A stretch of 44,774 nt of DNA from Mesorhizobium sp. (lineage in GTDB: Bacteria; Pseudomonadota; Alphaproteobacteria; Rhizobiales; Rhizobiaceae). Of the stretch, positions 7,541-19,817 are shown in pieces (within the stretch, counting starts at the first letter, position 1; each line of letters begins with the position of its first letter). The stretch spans positions 1-44,774 of the forward strand of contig SAQR01000052.1 of the NCBI GenBank assembly GCA_004020365.1, written 5' to 3'. The translations under genes were made by a program, and so were the position numbers. The notes below the pieces were generated by a model. That model had not been told where the DNA came from. It saw nothing but the letters and a program-made list of their open reading frames with translations, and ran no database searches.

Positions 7541-7727
7541 GGCGCTGGATGGCATCGCGAATGTCGAAATGTTCCTCGTACCAGACCAGCCGCTGCACGC
7601 GTAGCGGCTGGTGAAGCGCGAGCCCTAGCCGGATTTGTGCTCCGGCATGCGGCGGCCGAGATCGTTGGCGACGCCGATATAGATCATGCCGCGCTTTTGG
7701 CTCGCGGTCATAGGCATAGCCGGTCAT
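7541..7727 (-). pseudogene. Broken GIY-YIG nuclease (UPF0213/YhbQ-like) remnant
   Basis: Pieces of a small GIY-YIG protein are found in two frames. Frame one gives MTGYAY, then a frame shift leads to MTASQKRGMIYIGVANDL, RRMPEHKSG, a TAG stop and GSRFTSRY. A second shift returns to RLVWYEEHFDIRDAIQR. The usual continuation (a REKxxKHWxRxWK segment) is missing. Two frame shifts, an internal stop and a lost C-terminus make it nonfunctional. It lies just downstream of tRNA-Val on the opposite strand. Confidence 0.8.
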
Positions 7728-7794
7728 GGTTGAAGCGTAGCTGGCACCGTTGCGGATACAAGCGCCATTCTTGGCCGCTGCATTCTTCGGCGGA

Positions 7795-7865
7795 TGTCAC
7801 GGAATGGATCCCAGGGTCTCCGCGACGTCGCTTCGCTCCTGCTCCGCCCTAGGATGACGAAGGTG
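7795..7865. repeat. Candidate dispersed intergenic sequence
   Basis: The stretch beginning GGAATGGATCCCAGGGTCTC and ending CTAGGATGACGAAG resembles a sequence I recall as recurrent between genes in rhizobial genomes, where it is often mis-annotated as short proteins. It occurs once in this window, so repetition is not shown here. The rest of 7740-8032 holds nothing I can identify. Confidence 0.4.
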
Positions 7866-8032
7866 TCGTGGCCTGTGGCGTTGGATCGGCGGCTGCAGGC
7901 CGGCCAGCAGCGACCGACAGTCAAAGAACCAAATCCCCTGTGCAGAGGAAATAGTTTTGCGACTTTGCATTGGAAACGGCCAAGAGACGGCCCCAAGCCA
8001 TGTCTGGGGGCAGCAATCAGCTTCGATTGAGA

Positions 8033-8995
8033 TCAAGCCGCGCCGAAGCGGAGGTCACCTGTCTCGATGTGCTGGAGAAACCAGGCATAGGTCTGCTCCA
8101 GGCCGCTCCGAAGCGAGTAGCGCGGGCGCCAGCCGGTGGCGAACAGCCGCGACACGTCCATCAGCTTGCGCGGCGTGCCGTCCGGCTTCGTCGCATCGAA
8201 TGTCAGCGCCGCCTCGGCGCCGACGACGGAAAGCATGGTGCGGGCCAGTTCGGCAATGGTGATGTCTTCGCCCGAGCCGACATTGACGTGGCTGTCGCCG
8301 GCATAGTTTTTCAGCAGCCAGACCAGAGCGTCGGCGGCGTCATCGACATGCAGGAACTCGCGCATCGGCGTGCCCGATCCCCAGACCTCCAAGGTTTTGT
8401 CGCCGTCACGCTTGGCCTTGTGCGCCTTGCGCATAAGGGCTGGCACGACATGGCTGGTGGAGAGGTCGAAATTGTCGCCAGGGCCATAGAGGTTGGTCGG
8501 CATCGCCGAGATGTACTCGACACCATATTGGCGCCGATAGGCCTGGCATAGTTTCAGCCCAGCGATCTTGGCGATCGCGTACCATTCGTTGGTCGGTTCG
8601 AGCGGACCGGTCAGCAAGGCGTCCTCGGAGATCGGCTGCGCCGCAAATTTTGGATAGATGCAGGAGGAACCGAGGAACAGCAATTTCTGCACCTCGTTGC
8701 GAAAGGCGCTCTCAATGACATTGGTCTGCATGATGAGATTGTCCTGCAGAAAATCGACCGGCAACCGGTTGTTTGCCAGGATACCGCCGACCTTGGCCGC
8801 CGCCATCACCACCGCGTCCGGCCTGTGGCCGGCCATCCAGCGCCGCACGCCGGCCTGGTCCATGAGGTCGAGTTCATCGCGGGATGCGGTCAGGACCTCG
8901 CAGTCCTCGTCCGCCAGCCTGCGCAATAAGGCCGACCCGACCATGCCGCGATGCCCGGCCACGAAAACGCGCTTGCCCCTTAGGTCGAAATCCAT
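8033..8995 (-). CDS. fcl: GDP-L-fucose synthase
   Basis: A 320-residue NADPH-dependent epimerase/reductase (WcaG/NolK family) that converts GDP-4-keto-6-deoxy-D-mannose to GDP-L-fucose for polysaccharide or Nod-factor decoration. The Rossmann motif is GHRGMVGSALL. The catalytic serine lies in LGSSCIYP and the Y-x-x-x-K pair in YAIAKIAG. NEWYAIAK and GSGTPMREFLHVDD are family signatures. The ATG at 8993-8995 has an AGGGA site; a longer frame exists but has no family match. No gmd partner gene is present nearby, so its substrate must come from elsewhere in the genome. Confidence 0.92.
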   Translation of the reverse strand: MDFDLRGKRVFVAGHRGMVGSALLRRLADEDCEVLTASRDELDLMDQAGVRRWMAGHRPDAVVMAAAKVGGILANNRLPVDFLQDNLIMQTNVIESAFRNEVQKLLFLGSSCIYPKFAAQPISEDALLTGPLEPTNEWYAIAKIAGLKLCQAYRRQYGVEYISAMPTNLYGPGDNFDLSTSHVVPALMRKAHKAKRDGDKTLEVWGSGTPMREFLHVDDAADALVWLLKNYAGDSHVNVGSGEDITIAELARTMLSVVGAEAALTFDATKPDGTPRKLMDVSRLFATGWRPRYSLRSGLEQTYAWFLQHIETGDLRFGAA

Positions 8996-9137
8996 TGGCG
9001 TATCCCTATGCAGAACGGCCGCTATGACCACTTGGCGTGGCGCGCCGGATGGGCCTGCGTCGGACGCATAGCGCATAGATATTTGCCCGGACAAGGCAAA
9101 TCGGCGATTTGGGCGGACTCTTCCTGTGGTATGGCGC

Positions 9138-10292
9138 TCAGACGCCCGCCACGGCGCACAGGCTCTTCATTCTTGTGACGGCAAGCTCCGGGTCGGCCAG
9201 CAATCCGGCCTGGTCGGCAAGGCGGAACACATCGGCATAGTGGCAGATGCCGCGCGCCGACTGCATGCCGCCGACCATCGAGAAATGGTCCTGGTGGCCG
9301 TTCAGCCAGGCCAGGAAGACAATACCGGCCTTGTAGTACTCGGTCGGCGCCTCGAAGATCTTTCGCGATAAAGGGACTGTCGGCGCCATCAGCGCGTCAT
9401 AGCCAGCGCGATCGCCGCCGGCCAGTTTCGCCAGCGCGGCATTGGCGACCGGCGCGATAGCGTCGAAAATCCCGAGCAGCGCGTGCGAATGTCTTTCGCC
9501 GTCGCCGGCGATCAGCTCGGGGTAGTTAAAGTCGTCGCCGGTGAACATGACCACCCCTTCCGGGAGCCGGTTGCGCAGGGCAACCTCTTTGCCGGCATCG
9601 AGCAGCGAAATTTTGATCCCCTCGACCTTGCCGGCATGGCGTTCAATGATGGCGACGACCGTGTCGAGCGCGCTGTCGAAATCATGGCTGCCCCAATAAT
9701 TCTTCAGCGCCGGATCGAACATGTCGCCCAACCAGTGCAGGATGACCGTGCCCGATGCCTGTGACAGGATGCGGTCATAGACGCTGGCATAGTCTTCGGG
9801 ACCCTTTGCGACAGCCGCCAGCGCCCGGCTGGCCATCATGATCGCCTTGCCGCCCAGGCCTTCGATGAAACTGAACTGCTCCTCATAGGCCGCGACGACA
9901 TCGTCGATCGTCCTGGCGGCGCCTGGCGCCAGATGGTCTGTCCCGGCGCCTGAGGCGAGGTCGGCGCCATCGACGGTTCGCGCCTCGGCGATCGAGCGGC
10001 GGATCAATTCCCTGGCGTTTGTCCAGTCGAAACCCATGCCGCGCTGCGCGGTATCCATCGCCTCGGCGATGCGGAAGCCGAGCCGCCACAGATGATGGCG
10101 GAACGCCATCGTGCGCTCCCAGTCGACCGCGGGATGAGACCACGGATCGGCCATCGCCAAGGGATCGGCAACGACATGGGCGGCGGCATAGGCAATCCGC
10201 GAAAACCGCGCGCCGATCACCGGCTGCACCGGCTGGCCGACAAGACGGTAGCGAGTGCTGCGACCGCCCTCACCGGGCAAGGCAATGTCCAT
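9138..10292 (-). CDS. DUF993 protein, dihydrodipicolinate-synthase-like aldolase
   Basis: A 384-residue protein of the DUF993 family, which is annotated as dihydrodipicolinate-synthase-like TIM-barrel. A lysine at K227 in GIKISLLDAGKE is in the right context for a Schiff-base residue, followed by MFTGDDFNYPEL. The actual reaction is unknown. It is transcribed divergently from the LacI regulator, and a palindromic LacI-type operator lies 30 bases upstream of its start codon. I therefore infer that it belongs to the catabolic pathway encoded at 10.5-25.2 kb, perhaps as a carbon-carbon lyase. Confidence 0.85.
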   Translation of the reverse strand: MDIALPGEGGRSTRYRLVGQPVQPVIGARFSRIAYAAAHVVADPLAMADPWSHPAVDWERTMAFRHHLWRLGFRIAEAMDTAQRGMGFDWTNARELIRRSIAEARTVDGADLASGAGTDHLAPGAARTIDDVVAAYEEQFSFIEGLGGKAIMMASRALAAVAKGPEDYASVYDRILSQASGTVILHWLGDMFDPALKNYWGSHDFDSALDTVVAIIERHAGKVEGIKISLLDAGKEVALRNRLPEGVVMFTGDDFNYPELIAGDGERHSHALLGIFDAIAPVANAALAKLAGGDRAGYDALMAPTVPLSRKIFEAPTEYYKAGIVFLAWLNGHQDHFSMVGGMQSARGICHYADVFRLADQAGLLADPELAVTRMKSLCAVAGV

Positions 10293-10321
10293 CGATTTCT
10301 CCCTTGGTCACGCCTACTAAA

Positions 10322-10333
10322 TGGAACGTTCCA
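10322..10333. promoter_or_regulatory. LacI-family operator, copy 1
   Basis: TGGAACGTTCCA is a perfect 12-base palindrome with the central CG typical of LacI-family sites. It lies 30 bases upstream of the DUF993 start. Confidence 0.8.
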
Positions 10334-10461
10334 AAAAATCAAGGGCCCTTTGTGTAATCTCAATCAACACTCCACAATGCTGCATCGCAGCGAGGAAAGC
10401 CGTGAATGCCGGATTTTTCGAATTTTGTAAAAATCCAGATTGACTCACATCCAGCTCGGAA

Positions 10462-10475
10462 TTAGAACGTTCCAA
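10462..10475. promoter_or_regulatory. LacI-family operator, copy 2
   Basis: TTAGAACGTTCCAA shares the AGAACGTTCC/GGAACGTTCC core of copy 1 and lies 37 bases upstream of the lacI start. The two centres are about 140 bp apart, so looping or independent control of both divergent promoters is possible. Confidence 0.78.
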
Positions 10476-10511
10476 TAAATTTGGGCCCAAAAAAACCGGA
10501 GGACCATCTGG

Positions 10512-14158
<3,647 letters not shown>

Positions 14159-14166
<8 letters not shown>

Positions 14167-14935
14167 GCGTCTCGTCACCTTTGAAACCGACGGCGACCTC
14201 GGCATCGTCACGCTGCGTCGTCCGGAGAAATTCAACGCGCTCGACATCCCGATGCTGCGCGCGCTGGAAGCCGCGCTCGACGCGGCGGAAGCTGCGGACA
14301 GCGTTCGTGTCGTGCTGCTGTGCGGCGAAGGCAAGGGCTTTTGCGCCGGCGGCGACGTCGAAGCCTGGTCGCAAATGAGTGCCGCCGATTTCCAGGTGCA
14401 ATGGGTGCGCTACGGCCACCGCGTCTTCGACCGGCTGGCGCGGTTACGGCAACCGACCGTCGCCGTGCTGTCCGGCCATGCGCTGGGCGGCGGGCTGGAA
14501 CTGGCGGTCGCCTGCGACTTCCGCGTCGCCGAGGCGCACGTCAAATTAGGTTTTCCGGAAACCTCGATCGGTGTGGTGCCGGGCTGGTCCGGCACGCAGC
14601 GCGCGGTGCGCCGCTTCGGCGCCCAGACGGTGCGGCGCATGGCAATCGGCGGCGAAACGTTCGTGGCGGCCGAAGCACTCGCTCTGGGCATCGTCGACCG
14701 GGTGGTAGAAACAGGCAATGCATTCACCGAGGCCAGGGCCTGGGCCGGCAAGATCGCCGAGCGCGGCCCGCTGGCAACCGAGGCCGCCAAGCTGATGATC
14801 GCGGTCGCCGAGGGCGAGGACAGTGCCGCCGCGACAGAGGCGCTGGCCAGCGGCTTCATCGCGCTGACCGGCGATCTCAAGGCCGGTGTCGACGCTTTCA
14901 AGACCAAGCAGAAACCAGCGTTTTCAAGATCCTGA
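14159..14935 (+). CDS. Enoyl-CoA hydratase/isomerase (crotonase) family protein
   Basis: A 258-residue crotonase-fold enzyme. The oxyanion-hole motifs are KGFCAGGDVEAW and GHALGGGLELAVACD. Both acidic residues of hydratases are present, one in GGLELA and the other in GFPETSIGVVPG, so hydratase activity is plausible, although crotonase-fold hydrolases that open cyclic beta-diketones are also possible. The ATG at 14159 has a GGAGG site; an earlier in-frame ATG lies inside the CoA-transferase gene. The pairing with the CoA-transferase suggests they handle the same acyl-CoA. Confidence 0.92.
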
Positions 14936-14960
14936 AATGTGAGCGGAACCTGGAAATCAC

Positions 14961-16472
14961 ATGAAGTTGCCCCTCACCATCGCCATGCCCGCCGAGGCAG
15001 CCGCAGCACCGAAGACCTACCGGCTGCTGATCGACGGCAAGTTCGTCGATGCGCGAGACGGCCGCACGCTGGAGCGCAACAGCCCTGGCCACGGTTTCAC
15101 CGTTTCGCGCTATGCGCAAGCCGGCGCGGCGGACGTCGAGGCGGCGGTACAGGCCGCACACAAGACTTTCGAGACCGGCCCGTGGCCGCGCATGAAGGCC
15201 GGCGAGCGCGCCGCGATCCTGCTCAAGACGGCAGACCTGATCGAGGCGCGGCTCGAGGAGATTGCCCGGCTCGACGCGCTGGAATCCGGCAAGCCGATCG
15301 CCCAGGCGCGCGGCGAGATCGGCGGCGCCGTCGATATCTGGCGCTATGCCGCAGCACTTGCCCGCACGCTGCATGGCGAAACCTACGCCAATCTCGGCGA
15401 CGCCATGCTGGGCGTCGTGCTGCGTGAACCGATCGGCGTCGTCTCGATCATCACGCCGTGGAATTTCCCGTTCCTCATCGTCAGCCAGAAACTGCCGTTC
15501 GCGCTCGCCGCCGGCTGCACGGCGGTGGTCAAGCCGAGCGAGATGACCTCGGCCTCGACCTTCGTGCTCGGCGACATCCTGATGCAGGCCGGCTTGCCGG
15601 ACGGCGTTGTCAACGTCCTCGCTGGGCTGGGAGCCGATGTCGGCGCGCCGATGGTCAGCCATCCGCTGGTCGAGATGGTGTCGTTCACGGGCTCCACCCG
15701 GGTCGGCAAGATGACCATGGCGTCGGCCGCGAACACGCTGAAGAAGGTTTCCATGGAACTCGGCGGCAAGAACGGCCAGATCGTCTTTCCAGATGCCGAC
15801 CTCGAAGCGGCCGCCGACGCGGCGGTGTTCGGCGGCTTTTTCAACGCCGGCGAATGCTGCAACGCCGGCAGCCGGCTGATCGTCCATGAGGCGATCGCCG
15901 ACGACTTCCTCGGCGCAGTGAAGGCGCTCACCGCAAGGGTCAGCGTCGGCGATCCGCTCGACGACAGCACCAAAGTCGGCGCGATGATCTCTTCCGAGCA
16001 CCTTTCCAAGGTCACCGGCTACGTGGCGGCGGCGGCAAACGACGGCAGCAGCGTCTATAGCGGCGGCAAGCAGATCGCCTCCAGTGCCGGTCAATATCTC
16101 GATCCGACCATCCTTCGGGGCGTCACCGAAGACATGGCCATTGCACGTGAGGAAGTGTTCGGCCCGGTGCTTTCGGTGCTGACGTTTGGATCGATTGAAG
16201 AGGCGTTGCGCATCGCCAACAACACGCCCTATGGTCTGTCGGCGGGCGTGTGGAGCGCCAGCATCGACACCTGCATGTCGGTGGCGCGGAGTGTGCGTTC
16301 GGGAACCGTTTGGGTGAACACGTTCATGGAAGGTTATCCCGAGCTGCCTTTCGGCGGCTACAAGCAATCCGGTCTCGGGCGCGAACTCGGCAAACGCGCC
16401 GTCGAGGATTATACCGAGGAAAAGACAATCCAGTTTCATCGCGGCCAGCGCACCGGATGGTGGGTCGGCTGA
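14961..16472 (+). CDS. NAD(P)-dependent aldehyde dehydrogenase
   Basis: A 503-residue ALDH-superfamily enzyme oxidising an aldehyde to the acid. PWNFPF lies in the cofactor cleft, GFTGSTRVGK-like sequence binds the nucleotide, the general base glutamate is in SMELGGKN, and the nucleophile is C300 in NAGECCNAGSR. It follows the crotonase by 25 bases. Its acid product is a reasonable substrate for the CoA-transferase, giving an aldehyde-to-acyl-CoA route. The aldehyde is not known. Confidence 0.93.
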   Translation: MKLPLTIAMPAEAAAAPKTYRLLIDGKFVDARDGRTLERNSPGHGFTVSRYAQAGAADVEAAVQAAHKTFETGPWPRMKAGERAAILLKTADLIEARLEEIARLDALESGKPIAQARGEIGGAVDIWRYAAALARTLHGETYANLGDAMLGVVLREPIGVVSIITPWNFPFLIVSQKLPFALAAGCTAVVKPSEMTSASTFVLGDILMQAGLPDGVVNVLAGLGADVGAPMVSHPLVEMVSFTGSTRVGKMTMASAANTLKKVSMELGGKNGQIVFPDADLEAAADAAVFGGFFNAGECCNAGSRLIVHEAIADDFLGAVKALTARVSVGDPLDDSTKVGAMISSEHLSKVTGYVAAAANDGSSVYSGGKQIASSAGQYLDPTILRGVTEDMAIAREEVFGPVLSVLTFGSIEEALRIANNTPYGLSAGVWSASIDTCMSVARSVRSGTVWVNTFMEGYPELPFGGYKQSGLGRELGKRAVEDYTEEKTIQFHRGQRTGWWVG

Positions 16473-16532
16473 GTTGGGAAGAACCCCGGCGGACATCAGC
16501 CGGTCGTGTAGCTGCAACAAGGGAGGAAGTAC

Positions 16533-17786
16533 ATGTTGCGCAAACTGCTTATCGGAACGGCTCTCGGCTCGGGGCTTGCGTTCGCGGCCCATGCCCAGGA
16601 CGTCAAGGAAGTCGAGATGCTGCATTGGTGGACGTCTGGCGGCGAAGCGGCTGCCTTGAACGTGCTCAAGGAGGATCTGGCCAAGCAAGGCTTTGCCTGG
16701 AAGGACGTGCCCGTGGCCGGCGGCGGCGGCGACGCCGCCATGACCGCGCTGAAGGCGATGGTCGCGGCCGGCAACTACCCGACCGCCTCGCAGATGCTCG
16801 GCTATACCGTGCTCGATTATGCCGCAGCCGGCGTGATGGGCGACCTGACCGAAACCGCGGTAAAGGAAGGCTGGGACAAGTCCGTTCCGACCGCCCTGCA
16901 GAAATTCTCGGTCTATGACGGCAAGTGGGTCGCGGCTCCGGTCAACGTCCACTCGGTCAACTGGCTGTGGATCAACAAGGCGGTGATGGACAAGATCGGC
17001 GGCACCGAGCCCAAGACCTTCGACGACTTCATCGCGCTGCTCGACAAGGCCAAGGCGGCGGGCGTCATCCCGCTCGCGCTCGGCGGCCAGAACTGGCAGG
17101 AGGCCACGATGTTCGATTCGGTCGTGCTGTCGACCGGCGGACCTGAGTTCTACAAGAAGGCCTTCAACGACCTCGACGAAGAGCAGCTGAAATCCGACAC
17201 GATGAAGAAGTCGTTCGACAACCTCGCCAAGCTCGTCACCTATGTCGACCCGAACTTCTCCGGCCGCGACTGGAACCTTGCCACGGCCATGGTCATCAAG
17301 GGCGATGCGCTGGTGCAGGTCATGGGCGACTGGGCCAAGGGCGAATTCAACGCCGCCAAGAAGACGCCGGGCACCGACTTCCTTTGCTATCGCTTCCCGG
17401 GCACCGACGGCAGCGTGGTCTACAACTCCGACATGTTCGGCATGTTCGACGTTCCGGAGGACCGCAAGGCCGCGCAGGTCGCCTTGGCCACCGCAACTTT
17501 GTCGAAGAGCTTCCAGTCGGCCTTTAACGTCGTCAAGGGCTCGGTCCCGGCCCGCACCGACGTACCTGATACCGACTTCGACGCTTGCGGCAAGAAGGGC
17601 ATCGCCGACCTGAAGGCGGCCAACGAAGGCGGCACGCTGTTCGGTTCGCTGGCGCAAGGCTATGGCGCGCCGCCGGCCGTCGCCAATGCCTACAAGGACG
17701 TCGTCTCGAAGTTCGTCCACGGCCAGATCAAGACCTCGGACGAGGCCGTGACCCAATTGGTCAACGCGATCGAAGACGCCAAATAA
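16533..17786 (+). CDS. ABC transporter sugar-binding protein (CUT1, glucose/mannose-type)
   Basis: A 417-residue periplasmic solute-binding protein. It has a Sec signal peptide ([21 protein letters not shown], cut before QD). The mature start [17 protein letters not shown] and [15 protein letters not shown] are strongly like GtsA-type glucose/mannose binding proteins of CUT1 importers. An AGGGAGG site precedes the ATG. It is separated from the permeases by a stable hairpin, which probably raises its mRNA level over theirs. The ligand may be glucose-like rather than glucose, given the other genes. Confidence 0.93.
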   Translation: MLRKLLIGTALGSGLAFAAHAQDVKEVEMLHWWTSGGEAAALNVLKEDLAKQGFAWKDVPVAGGGGDAAMTALKAMVAAGNYPTASQMLGYTVLDYAAAGVMGDLTETAVKEGWDKSVPTALQKFSVYDGKWVAAPVNVHSVNWLWINKAVMDKIGGTEPKTFDDFIALLDKAKAAGVIPLALGGQNWQEATMFDSVVLSTGGPEFYKKAFNDLDEEQLKSDTMKKSFDNLAKLVTYVDPNFSGRDWNLATAMVIKGDALVQVMGDWAKGEFNAAKKTPGTDFLCYRFPGTDGSVVYNSDMFGMFDVPEDRKAAQVALATATLSKSFQSAFNVVKGSVPARTDVPDTDFDACGKKGIADLKAANEGGTLFGSLAQGYGAPPAVANAYKDVVSKFVHGQIKTSDEAVTQLVNAIEDAK

Positions 17787-17803
17787 GAACCGGCATGAAA
17801 GGA

Positions 17804-17827
17804 CCTTCCCCGCTCCGGTGGGGAAGG
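17804..17827 (+). other. Intra-operon mRNA hairpin after the binding-protein gene
   Basis: CCTTCCCC-GCTCCGGT-GGGGAAGG is a perfect 8-bp stem 17 bases after the binding-protein stop, with no T-run. Such hairpins commonly protect the upstream mRNA from 3' decay or attenuate read-through in ABC operons. Confidence 0.6.
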
Positions 17828-17915
17828 CAGGCCAGGATGGTCGGCCTCGCGTCGGACTGACTATCACCCGGCGCCGGCGATCGATCAACACGCCCGACCC
17901 GAAAGGGAGGAGCCC

Positions 17916-18872
17916 ATGACTACGGTCACGACCCAGATCAAGCTGACGCCGGAGCATGGCGCCCGCCCGATTGCCTCCATGCGTTCGCGCCTGCAGGACG
18001 CGTTGCCGAAGATCGTGCTGGCGCCAAGCTTCGCGATCACCATTGTCTTCGTCTACGGCTTCATCCTGTGGACGGTCTATCTGTCGTTCACCAATTCCAA
18101 GACTTTTCCATCCTATGCGCTCACTGGGCCGCGTGCCTATCAGCGGCTGTGGCGCTGGACCTTCGAGAGCGACCCGCCGTCGAGCTGGTACACGTCGATC
18201 ATCAACATGGGCATTTTCGGCTTTCTCTACATCTTCATCTGCCTGGCGCTCGGCCTTTTCCTGGCGATCTTGCTCGACCAGAAGATCCGCGGCGAAGGCA
18301 TGTTGCGGCCGATCTATCTCTACCCGATGGCGCTGTCCTTCATCGTTACCGGCGTCGCCTGGAAATGGTTCCTCGATCCCGGCCTCGGCCTTGAGCAGAC
18401 GCTGCATCAATGGGGCTGGACGAGCTTCCATTTCGACTGGATCAAGAACAAGGATTTCGTCATCTACACCGTTGTGATCGCCGGCGTCTGGCAGGCCTCG
18501 GGTTTCATCATGGCGATGTTCCTGGCCGGCCTGCGCGGCATCGATGGCGAGATCATGAAGGCGGCGCAGATCGACGGCGCCACCACCTTCCAGCTTTACC
18601 GGCGCATCGTCATCCCGCTGCTGCGGCCCATTTTCCTGTCGGCCTTCATCGTACTCGCTCACCTCGCCATCAAGTCCTACGACTTGGTCGTAGCACTGAC
18701 CAGCGGCGGGCCGGGCGGCTCGGCCTGGCTGCCGTCAAACTTCATGTATGAGTACACTTTCAAGCGCAACGAAATGGCCGTCGGCTCGGCCAGCGCCGTG
18801 ATCATGCTGATGACCATTACCGCGATCATCGTGCCCTATCTCTATTCCGAGCTCAGGGAGAAGCCGCGATGA
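17916..18872 (+). CDS. CUT1 sugar ABC transporter permease 1
   Basis: A 318-residue inner-membrane permease of the MalF type. It has about six transmembrane segments, for example IVFVYGFILWTVYLSF and IFGFLYIFICLALGLFLAIL. The cytoplasmic EAA loop that docks on the ATPase reads EIMKAAQIDGATTFQLYRRI. A GGGAGGAG site precedes the ATG. The stop overlaps the second permease by four bases. It forms the channel with the second permease. Confidence 0.93.
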   Translation: MTTVTTQIKLTPEHGARPIASMRSRLQDALPKIVLAPSFAITIVFVYGFILWTVYLSFTNSKTFPSYALTGPRAYQRLWRWTFESDPPSSWYTSIINMGIFGFLYIFICLALGLFLAILLDQKIRGEGMLRPIYLYPMALSFIVTGVAWKWFLDPGLGLEQTLHQWGWTSFHFDWIKNKDFVIYTVVIAGVWQASGFIMAMFLAGLRGIDGEIMKAAQIDGATTFQLYRRIVIPLLRPIFLSAFIVLAHLAIKSYDLVVALTSGGPGGSAWLPSNFMYEYTFKRNEMAVGSASAVIMLMTITAIIVPYLYSELREKPR

Positions 18873-19813
18873 GCGTCATTGCCACGCCCGCTCGCCAGAG
18901 CACTGGCGGCATCAGCGCCAGGACCGTCAACCGCATCGTCATCTATGGCCTGCTGGCGCTGTTCGCGCTGTTCTACCTGATGCCGCTGTTCGTCATGCTG
19001 GTGACCTCGTTCAAGACCATGGACGAGATCCAGAACGGCAACATGCTGGCGCTGCCGCAGGCGCCGACCTTCGAACCATGGCTGAAGGCGTGGGGCGAAA
19101 CCTGCGTCGGCCTGACCTGCGCCGGCATCAAGGGCTATTTCTGGAATTCCATCAAGATGGTGGTGCCGGCGGTGCTGATCTCGACGCTGCTCGGCGCGCT
19201 CAACGGCTACGTCCTGACCAAATGGCGCTTCCGCGGCCACACGCTGGTTTTCGGGCTGATGCTGTTTGCCTGCTTCATACCGTTCCAGTCGGTGCTGTTG
19301 CCGATGGCGACGATCCTCGGCAGCCTCGGCCGTTTCGGCGTGACGCTGCGAAACGCCACTGGATTTTCATTCGGCCTGGGCAATCCGACGGTCAACCTGG
19401 TTTTTGTCCACGTCGTCTACGGGCTCGGCTTCACCACCTTGTTTTTCCGCAATTACTACGAGGCGTTCCCGACCGAACTGGTGAAGGCGGCACAGGTCGA
19501 CGGCGCCAGCTTCTTCCAGATCTTCCGGCGCATCATGCTGCCGAATTCGATGCCGATCTTCGTCGTCACCGTCATCTACCAGTTCACCAACATCTGGAAC
19601 GACTTCCTGTTCGCCTCGGCCTATGCCGGCACCGGCGACGCGATGCCGATGACGGTGGCGCTGAACAACGTCGTCAACACCTCGACCGGCGTCGTCGAAT
19701 ACAATGTCAACATGGCGGCGGCGATGATCGCCGCACTGCCGACCCTTCTCGTCTATGTGGTCGCTGGCCGCTATTTCGTGCGCGGCCTGATGGCCGGCGC
19801 CGTCAAAGGATAA
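18869..19813 (+). CDS. CUT1 sugar ABC transporter permease 2
   Basis: A 314-residue MalG-type permease with about six membrane segments, beginning IVIYGLLALFALFYLMPLFV. Its EAA loop is ELVKAAQVDGASFFQIFRRI. A periplasmic loop contains three cysteines within CVGLTCAGIKGYF and nearby, a pattern seen in the glucose/mannose-type permeases of this group. It overlaps permease 1 and is followed four bases later by the ATPase. Confidence 0.93.
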   Translation: MSVIATPARQSTGGISARTVNRIVIYGLLALFALFYLMPLFVMLVTSFKTMDEIQNGNMLALPQAPTFEPWLKAWGETCVGLTCAGIKGYFWNSIKMVVPAVLISTLLGALNGYVLTKWRFRGHTLVFGLMLFACFIPFQSVLLPMATILGSLGRFGVTLRNATGFSFGLGNPTVNLVFVHVVYGLGFTTLFFRNYYEAFPTELVKAAQVDGASFFQIFRRIMLPNSMPIFVVTVIYQFTNIWNDFLFASAYAGTGDAMPMTVALNNVVNTSTGVVEYNVNMAAAMIAALPTLLVYVVAGRYFVRGLMAGAVKG

Positions 19814-19817
19814 TCGA

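Noticed and set aside
7794-8030. Overlapping small open frames between the GIY-YIG remnant and fcl
   Set aside because: They fall in sequence that looks like a dispersed non-coding element, with no ribosome site or domain.
14898-18662. A very long open frame (about 1254 codons) on the minus strand
   Set aside because: It lies wholly antisense to four well-supported genes (crotonase end, ALDH, binding protein, permease). Its composition is the Arg/His/Asp-rich shadow expected opposite GC-rich coding DNA, and it has no domain I recognise.
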